Of a DNA stretch of 64,000 nt, positions 1 through 9,200 are shown in pieces. A program made the translations under genes and the position numbers. Under the pieces are notes generated by a model. It was not told where the DNA came from. It saw only the letters and a list, made by a program, of their open reading frames with translations, and did no database searches. Origin of the DNA: Ruminiclostridium papyrosolvens C7 (GTDB lineage: Bacteria; Bacillota; Clostridia; Acetivibrionales; DSM-1351); assembly GCF_000421965.1 (NCBI RefSeq), contig NZ_ATAY01000015.1:62001-126000 (forward strand). Direction: 5' to 3'. Position 1 is the stretch's first letter. Each line of letters opens with the position of its first letter.

Positions 1-736
1 CCAATGAATTTATTCCGAAAACATTATTTTCAAATTTTTGTCCTATTTTACTTCTGTTAGTCGCTGATATTACAATTCCTTCATTGTCAATAATAAAGAA
101 ATCGTCACCTTTTCCAATTATTTTATCCTTATATATGTTAAAGAAAGCATTCTCTTCCATATTTATTTTAAGAATAGCAAGCTTACTGGAGACATTTGCT
201 ACATCATTTACTATTCTAATCATAGAAAATACATTGGTGGTTTTATCATTATAATTAATGACCTTATTTATATACCACATGGACTTTCCTCTTAATCCCG
301 TTACCTTTTCTATGGTAGCAGTATCGATTTCATTCCTGGTACCTGCGGTATTGAGTTCAAAGTTATTGAAGCCTTTTATATATATTGAGTTTACAAAAGA
401 TTTTGAAGCCAATAATTGCATTAAATCGGTTTCTATTTTTATTTTCTTTTTTGATATCGTTTCTGTTGGCTCATCCGACTTAAGCTTCAGGAACTCCCTT
501 ACATCCTCATTTTGGATAAGGTACAGGGAAGTATCACCAATGTTGTCTACTATAAACTCAATATTGTTACCAATCTGTTTAACAGTGTTCATATTAGATA
601 TTGCTATCTTTTGTTGGAGAATCTGGGATGATTTTATAAAAGATATAATTCCCAAAACCGTTATCGGAATAATTATTATTATGAACGAAAAAAGCAACAC
701 CTTGTATTGCAAACTGAAAAACCGCTTTTTACTCAT
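1..736 (-). CDS. Sensor protein, N-terminal part (Cache-type extracellular domain; probable sensor kinase)
   Basis: About 245 N-terminal residues are visible and the frame is open to the window edge, so the C-terminal part is missing. The protein starts MSKKRFFSLQYKVLLFSF and has a long Ile-rich transmembrane helix at about residues 13-35, followed by about 200 residues of predicted extracytoplasmic sensor domain ending in GDDFFIIDNEGIVISATN, which resembles the PAS-like fold of dCache domains. The short cytoplasmic SLQYKVLL segment before the first helix is typical of YesM/LytS-type sensor histidine kinases, so that is my best guess, but a chemoreceptor or diguanylate cyclase output cannot be excluded. 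The start is supported by an AAGGGGG ribosome binding site 6 nt upstream of the ATG. No partner response regulator is visible. Confidence 0.6.
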   Translation of the reverse strand, partial: MSKKRFFSLQYKVLLFSFIIIIIPITVLGIISFIKSSQILQQKIAISNMNTVKQIGNNIEFIVDNIGDTSLYLIQNEDVREFLKLKSDEPTETISKKKIKIETDLMQLLASKSFVNSIYIKGFNNFELNTAGTRNEIDTATIEKVTGLRGKSMWYINKVINYNDKTTNVFSMIRIVNDVANVSSKLAILKINMEENAFFNIYKDKIIGKGDDFFIIDNEGIVISATNRSKIGQKFENNVFGINSL

Positions 737-941
737 ACAGCCCCCTTGACAACACCTTATGAATAGAGCGAACCTTTTATTTATTTTTAAATATTACCTT
801 ATAATTGTATTGTCATCTGTTATGTATAACTATTATGTAACTTAATATAAAAATAACACATCTTAAAAATTATTGCAATTTTACATAGCTCTATGGCAGC
901 ACTTTACATAACCTCACCTTAATAACCCTAGCCAGCATAAC

Positions 942-979
942 ACAAAAGGCAGAGTCTGTAATCAGACTCTGCCTTTTGT
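942..979 (-). terminator. Intrinsic terminator of tuf / str operon
   Basis: A perfect 17-bp stem (arms 942-958 and 963-979) closes a 4-nt loop. On the minus strand it follows the tuf stop by 43 nt and the stem ends in TTTTGT. The other strand also shows TTTTGTATAT, so it may work in both directions. Confidence 0.85.
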
Positions 980-1022
980 ATATCTTTTTAATAATCTTTT
1001 AATTATGATACATAATCAAAAA

Positions 1023-2225
1023 TTATTCGATAATCTTTGAAACGTTACCAGCACCAACTGTTCTACCACCTTCACGGATAGCGAACTTAAGTCCTTCATC
1101 CATAGCGATAGGAGTGATCAATTTGATCTTCATTGTGATGTGGTCACCAGGCATAACCATTTCTGTTCCTTCTGGAATTTCGATAACACCTGTAACGTCA
1201 GTTGTTCTGAAGTAGAACTGTGGTCTGTAACCATTGAAGAATGGCTTATGTCTTCCACCTTCAGCAGAAGTCAAAACGTAAACCTGACCTTCAAAGTAAG
1301 TGTGAGGTTTGATTGATCCTGGCTTAGCTAGAACCTGTCCTCTTTCGATTTCGTTTCTCTGAACACCTCTTAAGAGAGCACCAATATTGTCACCAGCTTG
1401 AGCTTGGTCAAGAAGCTTTCTGAACATTTCAACACCAGTTACAACAGTCTTCTTAGGAGCTTCCATCAAACCAACGATTTCAACTTCGTCTCCAACCTTA
1501 ACAATACCCTTCTCAACTCTACCAGTAGCAACAGTACCACGACCTGTGATTGAGAAAACATCCTCTACAGGCATGATAAATGGCTTGTCAGTAGCTCTTT
1601 CAGGAGTTGGGATATACTTGTCAACTTCTGCCATAAGAGCAACGATTGGAGCATATTCAGGAGCGTTTATATCAGTTGAAGTACTTTCGAGAGCCACAAG
1701 AGCTGAACCTCTTACGATAGGAGTATCATCACCTGGGAATTCATATGTGCTCAACAATTCTCTAACTTCCATTTCAACCAATTCGATAAGTTCTTCATCA
1801 TCAACCATATCGCACTTGTTCAAGAATACGATGATGTAAGGAACACCAACCTGATGTGAAAGAAGAATGTGTTCTCTTGTCTGAGGCATTGGGCCGTCAG
1901 CAGCTGAAACAACGAGGATAGCACCGTCCATCTGAGCAGCACCAGTGATCATGTTCTTAACGTAGTCGGCATGGCCTGGGCAGTCAACGTGAGCGTAGTG
2001 TCTTGTTTCAGTTTCGTACTCAACGTGAGCGGTATTAATTGTAATACCTCTTTCTCTTTCTTCTGGAGCAGCATCGATTTGGTCGTATGCTTTGTATTCA
2101 GCTCTTCCTGAGAATCCAAGAACCTTAGTGATAGCAGCTGTTAAAGAAGTCTTACCATGGTCAACGTGACCAATTGTTCCGATATTAACGTGGGGTTTGT
2201 TTCTTTCGAATTTAGCCTTAGCCAT
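1023..2225 (-). CDS. tuf: Elongation factor Tu
   Basis: EF-Tu is the GTPase that carries aminoacyl-tRNA to the ribosomal A site. The 400-residue length is normal for the family. The N-terminus [18 protein letters not shown] leads into the P-loop GHVDHGKT (about residues 18-25), then DCPGHADY (G3), NKCDM (G4) and two C-terminal beta-barrel domains ending KIIE. It is the last gene of the str operon, 127 nt after fusA, and is followed by a strong terminator. A ribosome binding site (GGATGGAG) precedes the ATG. Codon choice is strongly biased, as expected for one of the most abundant proteins of the cell. Confidence 0.99.
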   Translation of the reverse strand: MAKAKFERNKPHVNIGTIGHVDHGKTSLTAAITKVLGFSGRAEYKAYDQIDAAPEERERGITINTAHVEYETETRHYAHVDCPGHADYVKNMITGAAQMDGAILVVSAADGPMPQTREHILLSHQVGVPYIIVFLNKCDMVDDEELIELVEMEVRELLSTYEFPGDDTPIVRGSALVALESTSTDINAPEYAPIVALMAEVDKYIPTPERATDKPFIMPVEDVFSITGRGTVATGRVEKGIVKVGDEVEIVGLMEAPKKTVVTGVEMFRKLLDQAQAGDNIGALLRGVQRNEIERGQVLAKPGSIKPHTYFEGQVYVLTSAEGGRHKPFFNGYRPQFYFRTTDVTGVIEIPEGTEMVMPGDHITMKIKLITPIAMDEGLKFAIREGGRTVGAGNVSKIIE

Positions 2226-2292
2226 TTTAAAATCTCCATCCTTTCATTAAAGCGCTGTGCGCTAATTTATACTCATTTACTTTATTTAACAG

Positions 2293-2330
2293 GAGTAAAC
2301 TTTACAGTGCTTTCACTATAAAGTTTACTC
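2293..2330 (-). other. Stable hairpin between fusA and tuf, no U-tract
   Basis: Two 17-nt arms (2293-2309 and 2314-2330) pair with a single wobble position and a 4-nt loop. On the minus strand no T-run follows, so it is not a standard terminator. Possible roles are an mRNA processing or stability element separating fusA from the more abundant tuf message, or a partial attenuator. The structure is seen; the role is inferred. Confidence 0.6.
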
Positions 2331-2352
2331 TTGCAATTAACCAACTATATGA

Positions 2353-4434
2353 TTACTCAGCACTACTTCTGTTAGAAATAACTTTCTCCTGAATGCTCTT
2401 AGGCACTTCTTCGAAGTGGCTCGTCTGCATGGAGAATGTACCTCTTCCCTGTGTTGAGGAACGAAGTGCAGTAGCGTATCCGAACATCTCGGAAAGTGGA
2501 ACCATAGCTCTTATATTCTGAGCTCCGCCACGAGCTTCCATACCTTCGATACGACCTCTTCTTGCGTTAAGGCCTCCCATAACGTCTCCCATATATTCCT
2601 CAGGAACGCTAACGTCAACTTTCATGATTGGTTCAAGCAGAACAGGATTTGCCTTTCTGCAACCGTCTTTGAATGCCATTGAACCGGCAATCTTAAACGC
2701 CATTTCAGATGAGTCAACTTCATGGTATGAACCGTCAATAAGAGTAACTCTAACGTCAACAACGTTGTATCCAGCAAGAACACCTGTATTCATAGCTTCC
2801 TGAATACCTGCATCTATTGGAGCGATGTATTCCTTAGGAATAGCACCACCAGTAATCTTATTTACGAATTCGTAACCAGCACCTGGTTCTCTTGGTTCAA
2901 GTTCGATTACACAGTGACCGTACTGACCTTTACCACCAGACTGTCTTGCATATTTCATTTCAGACTTAACAGGCTTACGAATAGTTTCCTTGTAAGAAAC
3001 CTGTGGGTTACCAACATTAGCTTCAACCTTGAATTCTCTCATCATTCTGTCAACGATGATATCAAGATGAAGTTCACCCATACCGCCGATGATAGTTTGT
3101 CCGGTTTCAGCGTCAGTATGAACTCTGAATGTAGGATCCTCTTCAGCCAGCTTCTGGAGTGCTATACCCATCTTTTCCTGTCCGGCCTTAGTCTTAGGTT
3201 CTATGGCAACTTCTATAACAGGTTCCGGGAATTCCATTGATTCAAGAATTACAGGGTTATCTTCTAGACAAAGAGTATCTCCTGTTGTTGTATCTTTAAG
3301 ACCAACAGCAGCTGCAATATCTCCTGAATAAACAGTCTGTATCTCTTCTCTATGGTTTGCGTGCATTTGAAGAATTCTTCCGATTCTTTCTCTCTTGTTC
3401 TTTGTAGAGTTAAGAACATAAGAACCTGAGTTCAATGTTCCTGAATATACTCTGAAGAAGCAGAGTTTACCAACATATGGGTCGGTCATAATCTTAAATG
3501 CAAGTGCTGCAAACGGACCATTGTCATCTGCAGGTCTTTCAATCTCTTCCTCACCGTCCATTGAAATACCCTTTATAGCTGGGATATCAAGTGGTGATGG
3601 CATAAAATCAACAACTGCATCAAGCATTTGTTGTACGCCTTTATTCTTGTATGATGAACCACAGGCTACAGGTATCATTTTAACGGCAATAGTAGCCTTT
3701 CTGATACCAGCCTTTATTTCCTCTATAGTGAGTTCTTCACCTTCAAGGTATTTCATCATAGTGTCTTCGTCTTGTTCAGCAACTGATTCCAGTAATATTT
3801 CACGATATTTCTTTGAAATTTCAACCATATCGTCAGGGATAGGCTGATCTTCGATTACCTGACCTAAATCATCTTTAAATATATGAGAAGTCATAGTAAC
3901 CAAATCAACCATACCAATAAAGCTGTCTTCACTGCCTATTGGTAATTGTATAGGTACTGCATTACACTGTAATCTGTCTTTCATCATAGAGACTACGTTA
4001 TAAAAATCAGCTCCCATTATATCCATTTTATTTACATATGCCATACGGGGAACTCCATACTTATCAGCTTGTCTCCAAACTGTTTCAGATTGAGGTTCAA
4101 CACCGCCCTTTGCACAGAAAACCGTTACCGAACCATCGAGTACACGAAGAGATCTTTCAACTTCAACAGTGAAGTCAACGTGCCCCGGCGTGTCAATAAT
4201 ATTTATCCTGTTACCCTTCCACTGTGCGGTAGTAGCCGCAGAAGTGATAGTGATACCTCTCTCCTGCTCCTGCTCCATCCAGTCCATAGTAGCAGCACCT
4301 TCATGAACTTCGCCGATTTTGTGAACTTTTCCTGTATAAAACAGTATACGCTCGGTTGTTGTTGTCTTACCAGCATCAATATGAGCCATTATACCGATAT
4401 TTCTAGTATGTTCCAAATCAAATTGCCTGGGCAT
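2353..4434 (-). CDS. fusA: Elongation factor G
   Basis: EF-G is the translocation GTPase; with ribosome recycling factor it also splits the post-termination ribosome. Length 693 aa is typical. The P-loop AHIDAGKTT lies at residues 17-25, the G3 motif DTPGHVDF near residue 80 and NKMD (G4) near 135. Domain IV/V signatures such as GGMGELHLD and GQYGHC are present. The ATG is preceded by AAAGGAGGG with 5-nt spacing. It is 59 nt downstream of rpsG and 127 nt upstream of tuf, the conserved str order. Nothing unusual is seen in the sequence. Confidence 0.99.
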   Translation of the reverse strand: MPRQFDLEHTRNIGIMAHIDAGKTTTTERILFYTGKVHKIGEVHEGAATMDWMEQEQERGITITSAATTAQWKGNRINIIDTPGHVDFTVEVERSLRVLDGSVTVFCAKGGVEPQSETVWRQADKYGVPRMAYVNKMDIMGADFYNVVSMMKDRLQCNAVPIQLPIGSEDSFIGMVDLVTMTSHIFKDDLGQVIEDQPIPDDMVEISKKYREILLESVAEQDEDTMMKYLEGEELTIEEIKAGIRKATIAVKMIPVACGSSYKNKGVQQMLDAVVDFMPSPLDIPAIKGISMDGEEEIERPADDNGPFAALAFKIMTDPYVGKLCFFRVYSGTLNSGSYVLNSTKNKRERIGRILQMHANHREEIQTVYSGDIAAAVGLKDTTTGDTLCLEDNPVILESMEFPEPVIEVAIEPKTKAGQEKMGIALQKLAEEDPTFRVHTDAETGQTIIGGMGELHLDIIVDRMMREFKVEANVGNPQVSYKETIRKPVKSEMKYARQSGGKGQYGHCVIELEPREPGAGYEFVNKITGGAIPKEYIAPIDAGIQEAMNTGVLAGYNVVDVRVTLIDGSYHEVDSSEMAFKIAGSMAFKDGCRKANPVLLEPIMKVDVSVPEEYMGDVMGGLNARRGRIEGMEARGGAQNIRAMVPLSEMFGYATALRSSTQGRGTFSMQTSHFEEVPKSIQEKVISNRSSAE

Positions 4435-4493
4435 GATTACCCTCCTTTCACGATAGTTCGGATTGATAAATTATCAATCCATTTATATTATTA

Positions 4494-4964
4494 TTACCAT
4501 CTGTAATGAGCAAATGCTCTGTTAGCTTCAGCCATCTTATGAGTATCTTCTTTCTTCTTGTAAGCTCCACCCATATTGTTGATAGCGTCGAGTATTTCTC
4601 CTGAAAGTCTTTCCCTCATAGTACGCTCGCCTCTTTTGCGAGAGTAATCAACTAGCCATCTTAAGCCCAGGGTTTGTCTTCTTTCAGGTCTAACTTCCAT
4701 AGGAACCTGATATGTTGCTCCACCGACTCTTCTAGCCTTTACTTCGAGAACTGGCATGATGTTTGCCATAGCTTCTTCGAATACTTCCAAAGGATCTCTG
4801 CCGGTTTTTTCTTTGATAATATCAAAAGCATCGTAGCATATCTGCTGTGCAACACCCTTTTTACCATCATACATTACGTTGTTAACCAGTTTAGTAACAG
4901 TTTTGCTTCCATACATTGGATCAGGTAAAACATCTCTTTTTGAAATATGACCTTTTCTTGGCAC
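4494..4964 (-). CDS. rpsG: 30S ribosomal protein S7
   Basis: S7 nucleates assembly of the 30S head by binding the 3' domain of 16S rRNA and contacts E-site tRNA. Length 156 aa matches the family. Recognisable segments are [16 protein letters not shown] at the N-terminus, the central [10 protein letters not shown] motif, and the C-terminal NRAFAHYRW. The start is a GTG codon with a strong GGAGGG ribosome binding site 7 nt upstream. It is the second ribosomal protein of the str operon, 222 nt after rpsL, which is a rather long gap for this pair. In that gap I see no coding sequence and no clear promoter. Confidence 0.99.
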   Translation of the reverse strand: MPRKGHISKRDVLPDPMYGSKTVTKLVNNVMYDGKKGVAQQICYDAFDIIKEKTGRDPLEVFEEAMANIMPVLEVKARRVGGATYQVPMEVRPERRQTLGLRWLVDYSRKRGERTMRERLSGEILDAINNMGGAYKKKEDTHKMAEANRAFAHYRW

Positions 4965-5186
4965 CTTACTTCCCTCCTTTTATGATAACATTTGATATGG
5001 GATATACCCATAGAAAGTATCACAGGTACTCGTGGTTTAAACCGTCGTCAGCGCAAGTACATTAATATACCTTACTAGTTTAACAGAATTTAGATAATTT
5101 TATTAAGAACCTATTTTCTCTTATACAATATATATATAATCACGTACTAAGCACCTAACATTTTAAATTGTCAGCACGCTGTGTTA

Positions 5187-5615
5187 TTACTTTTTAGCGG
5201 CACCTGCCTTAGGACGCTTTGCACCGTATTTTGAACGGCTCTGCATTCTTTTGGCAACTCCGGCAGTGTCAAGAGTACCTCTAATAATGTGGTACCTTAC
5301 ACCAGGTAAGTCTTTAACTCTTCCGCCTCTGATAAGAACAACGCTATGCTCCTGTAGGTTATGTCCTATTCCAGGAATATATGCAGTTACTTCTATACCG
5401 TTTGTAAGACGAACTCTGGCAACTTTACGAAGCGCTGAGTTAGGCTTCTTTGGTGTAGAAGTCTTAACAACAGTACAAACTCCTCTTTTTTGAGGGCTGC
5501 TTAAATCTGTAGGCTTTTTCTTCTTTGAGTTAAATCCTTTCTGGAGAGCTGGAGCAGTTGATTTCTTTTCGATAACTTCTCTGCCCTTTCTAACCAGCTG
5601 ATTAAATGTTGGCAT
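5187..5615 (-). CDS. rpsL: 30S ribosomal protein S12
   Basis: S12 lies at the decoding centre of the 30S subunit. The open frame extends 6 codons further upstream, but I chose the ATG at 5615 ([12 protein letters not shown], 142 aa) because it has an ideal AAAGGAGGTG site 6 nt upstream and matches the family start. The motif [13 protein letters not shown] holds the lysine whose change gives streptomycin resistance, and it is wild type; the second site [13 protein letters not shown] is also wild type. Compared with the usual ~124-aa bacterial form this protein has the longer clostridial version, with an internal insertion ([19 protein letters not shown]) and a Lys/Ala-rich tail. Confidence 0.98.
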   Translation of the reverse strand: MPTFNQLVRKGREVIEKKSTAPALQKGFNSKKKKPTDLSSPQKRGVCTVVKTSTPKKPNSALRKVARVRLTNGIEVTAYIPGIGHNLQEHSVVLIRGGRVKDLPGVRYHIIRGTLDTAGVAKRMQSRSKYGAKRPKAGAAKK

Positions 5616-5693
5616 TAGTACACCTCCTTTCAAAGGTAATAATTATATATTTTATATATACCTTACCAATTAGTAAGAATAAATAAATATAAG

Positions 5694-5936
5694 CTACTTT
5701 AAAATACACGCAACTGCAGCGTCAACGTCAATTCCACAGGCTTTTCCCAGTTGCTTCATTGAATCAACATATGTTACTGGAATTGCTTTTGCCTCACAAA
5801 GTTCTATAATTCCTCTTACAACCCTCTGCTCACAATCCCTCGCAATTATAACATTTGACGCGACACCGTTTTCTACGGCTTTGGTAGACTGCTTGACACC
5901 AACTGCCTTTTTACAGTGTTTAAGATCATCCAACAA
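5694..5936 (-). CDS. L7Ae-family ribosomal protein (YbxF / RplGB-like)
   Basis: This 80-aa protein belongs to the L7Ae/L30e/S12e/Gadd45 family; the Bacillus YbxF and YlxQ members bind kink-turn RNA. Family features seen are the N-terminal GVKQSTKAVENG segment, the core VIIARDCEQRVV, and IPVTYVDSMKQLGKACGIDV, which forms the conserved C-terminal part of the RNA-binding face. It starts with TTG (two tandem TTG codons) behind a GGAGG site about 9 nt upstream. In most Firmicutes this gene follows rpoC directly and leads the str operon. Here it still leads rpsL (78 nt) but is separated from rpoC by a 6.3-kb block, and has its own promoter. Confidence 0.93.
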   Translation of the reverse strand: MLDDLKHCKKAVGVKQSTKAVENGVASNVIIARDCEQRVVRGIIELCEAKAIPVTYVDSMKQLGKACGIDVDAAVACILK

Positions 5937-6028
5937 TTCTTTAGTCCTCCAATTGTGGTTTTCTCTTTAATTTTAGAAGTGTTCTGAATTTGCACACAAA
6001 AAAATGCACAAAATCAATGCACTGAATT

Positions 6029-6058
6029 ATTTTATCACTCTGTATTATCTTTTGTCAA
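6029..6058 (-). promoter_or_regulatory. Sigma-A promoter of the L7Ae-rpsL-rpsG-fusA-tuf operon
   Basis: On the minus strand TTGACA (6053-6058) is followed after 18 nt by TAAAAT (6029-6034), with an upstream TG making an extended -10 (TGATAAAAT). It lies about 95 nt upstream of the L7Ae start and after the terminator at 6191-6234, so it is the expected sole source of str operon transcription. Confidence 0.8.
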
Positions 6059-6190
6059 GGGTGCGGATTATCCCATCAGCGCTGATGATTGAATTATTTT
6101 TAGCTGTTTATAATATGCTTATTAAAGAGTACTTAAATTCATAATTCTTCATCACTTTTATCTACGGATTAAGGATTAGACCAAAAGAAA

Positions 6191-6234
6191 GGAGTATCAT
6201 ATAACTGCTTTTTTGAGCAGTTATATGATACTCC
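6191..6234 (-). terminator. Intrinsic terminator of the LRR-MBL-X2-SLH gene
   Basis: A perfect 19-bp stem (6191-6209 with 6216-6234) with a 6-nt loop lies 17 nt after the stop codon. The minus strand continues TTTCTTTTGG. The strength of the stem suggests efficient insulation of the downstream str operon. Confidence 0.85.
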
Positions 6235-6251
6235 GGTACTACAATGAAGTA

Positions 6252-9200
6252 TTAACGATTGTAAATCTTGTAAAGCATTACGGCTGCTTCAGCTCGAGTA
6301 GCATTTTTTAAAGGAGTCAACATACTGCCCGATCCTTTAATGATGCCTTCCTCTACCAGCGCTGCTGTGTCCTCCAGTGCAAAGGATGCAATAGTAGCCT
6401 GGTCTTTGTAGCTGTCCAGCACTTTCATACTATGCTCATCATTAAGTTTGCCTGCCAGCTTCAAGGCCCGGGCAGTTAATGTAAACATTTCCTGTCGGCT
6501 GATTGAATCTTTAGGGTTAAATAGATTATCTCCTTTTCCTGAAGTGATTCCCAACTTTTTAGCAATACCAATCGCCTCATAATAGTAATTCTCACGACTA
6601 ACATCATTGAAATTATCCTCTACTACTGTTGTGAGGGACAGAGTTTTTATAAGCAATACTAAAAAATCAGCTCTTGTTATGTTAGCAGAAGGAGTAAAAG
6701 TAGAGCTGCCAGTTCCACTTATAATTTCTTTTGAAGCCAATACTTCGATTTCTTTCTTGGCCCAAGCTACATTCTTAATATCGTCAAAGGTCTTTTCAAC
6801 ATATCCCACAGAAAATCTATGTATTTTTGTTGTTGTAAAAGTAATTTCTCCGGTATCAGAATTATATTTACCACTTGGTACAGTTATAGCATTTCCATCT
6901 TCATCAATATAGTACACTACTATATGCTCTTGGTTTCCTATTTCTTTTTCTGTAGGAATGTAAGGAATAGCCACCTTTACCGGTGCATCGGGATTATTTA
7001 TGGATATCTCCTTCCCGTCTGCGTTAACATTCAATTCTATTACAAGTCTATCACCAACCAGAGCTTTGATTTTGTCAGTCAGTAACTTTTTCTCTACTTC
7101 TTTGATAGTTATAGTTACATTGTCTGACTTTTCAGAAACACCTGCATTATATAAGAGATTTCCCTGCAACTCGATATTTGCCTTATTAGTTTTGATTTCC
7201 AGCTTTTGTGTCATATCTTCTTGCATCAGCGCTTCTGATGGCAGTATCACTTCATTTACCTTGGAATCTTTCAAGGTCTGAACATTAATGGTAACCTTCT
7301 TTATTCCCTGTTGATCTGCCTTTGCCAATTCTAATGCCTTGTTTAATATTTCAGGCTTCACCTGGGACTTTGCAATGGCTGTATTACTATCTTGTACTGT
7401 TTTAACATCCACAATAACCCTGCCATCTTCATCCACTTTTGTTGTTGGTGCTTCCGGCTGTACAGGCTGTGCAGGAGAAGTCCCGGTACTCGTAGAGTCG
7501 TACACCGTGATAGCCAATGTGGAGCTGTTCCCTGTACTGAACAAGAAAGTCAGCGTGACAGGCCCTACTGATTTTGAATCCAGATATTCCTTTTTGATAG
7601 TAACGATGTTGCCACTTACAACGTAGTCTATTTCTTTTTCAAGGTAAGTAGAGCCGTTTGTAATTGCACTTAAAGTGTTTCCGTTAAGGGTCATATTTAC
7701 TTTAATATCTTCTTCTGCCCCTGCTTTTTTGTTAAATGAAGCAACTGTAGGGCTGATGCTGGAGTTTTCCTGAGAAGGATTTGTTGCCTTTCCAATTTCC
7801 CCATGGTATTTCTGTCTTAAGTTAGTATCATACTGGCTAGTAACCGTATAGTCCGCACTTCTACTCATGGTTATCATAACCAGTCCGTCCACTCCTGCAC
7901 TAAAGTAAGCCGCGCCATCTTCTGTAATTCGTCTGGAAATGGCAGTACTTCCGATATCATCGTTATTAGTAATTACAATTTTAGGAGAAACTGTTTCTAG
8001 CCAGATTGGTGAATTTGAAGTGTACAGACCGTGGTGATTCGTTTTCATAACATCGGCTTTTAACAGAGAACCATATTTTTGTACCAGTTCAGCTTCCTTA
8101 TCGTTATAAAGGTCTCCACAGGTCAGGTATGTAGCGTTACCATAGGTAAATTTCATAGCCAAAGACAAATTATTAATAGATTCGTCCGATACATCAGTAG
8201 TTTTTAAGTCTTCTTCAGTAGGGCTGAAGATATCAATTTCAACCTCACCTATTGTAAGATGATCACCTGCTTTTAAATTGTTTCTTATGGTTACATTTTT
8301 CCCTACCAGGTAGTCATAAAGTGCTGGCTCCAGAGTACTGTATTTATAACCTGAGTAAAGGTAAGTACCAATGGTGCCGCCAGCCTCCTCATATAAATAT
8401 TTTGCAATAGATAGGCCATTTCCCACGTGGTCTGTATGTGGATGGGTTATGACAAAATAATCAAGTGAAACGAGTCCTATATCCCTGATAAATTGCATAA
8501 CACGACTGTTACAGTCCCCTACACCGCTATCAATCATCATAGTCTTGCCATCCGGTAAAATAACTAAAGTGAAATCACCTGCTTTAGCAGCAATATTGGG
8601 AAGTGCTATATTGGGAGCAATAATATATAATTTGCCATCGCCTTTAGCCTTGAGTGCAGCACGCCCTTCAGCTACAATTCTTTCATAGCGATCTGCATAT
8701 GCTGTCTCACTTTTTAAATAGGCAGCGAGCACTGAAGCTCCTTCACTCCTTGTAAGGTAACGGCCGCAGTCTATAGGTCCGCTGTTGGAGATTAGTTCTG
8801 CAAGGTATCCTTGTTCCAACGCCCAAGTTAACTTCAATATTTGCTCTTGTGAAAGTGCCTCTGTATTAGTAATGCCATCTAAGCTACTATTCCCAGTTGT
8901 CGCTGTGATATCAACACCATTATAGTCTGCAGCCGCACAAAGCATTTCTATCAGCTTCAACATAGTAACCTGTTCATCGGTTTCAGTAGAAACAATCTTA
9001 TTTAGCGCCGCCCACTCAATTGCAGAACTATACATTCCCGGTGAGCCAGCTAACTCATACAATATTGAAATAATTTCTGTACTTCTCATTTCATTAACCG
9101 AGCCAAATTTTCCGTTTTCACCCGTCATGAACCCGTTTTCTACCATGTACTTGACAGCTCCTGCATACCAGGCGTCACTTGCCACATCAGAGAAATCTGT

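Noticed and set aside
258-749. 163-aa plus-strand open frame
   Set aside because: It is antisense to the sensor gene on the minus strand, which has a ribosome binding site, a transmembrane helix and a coherent Cache-like sequence.
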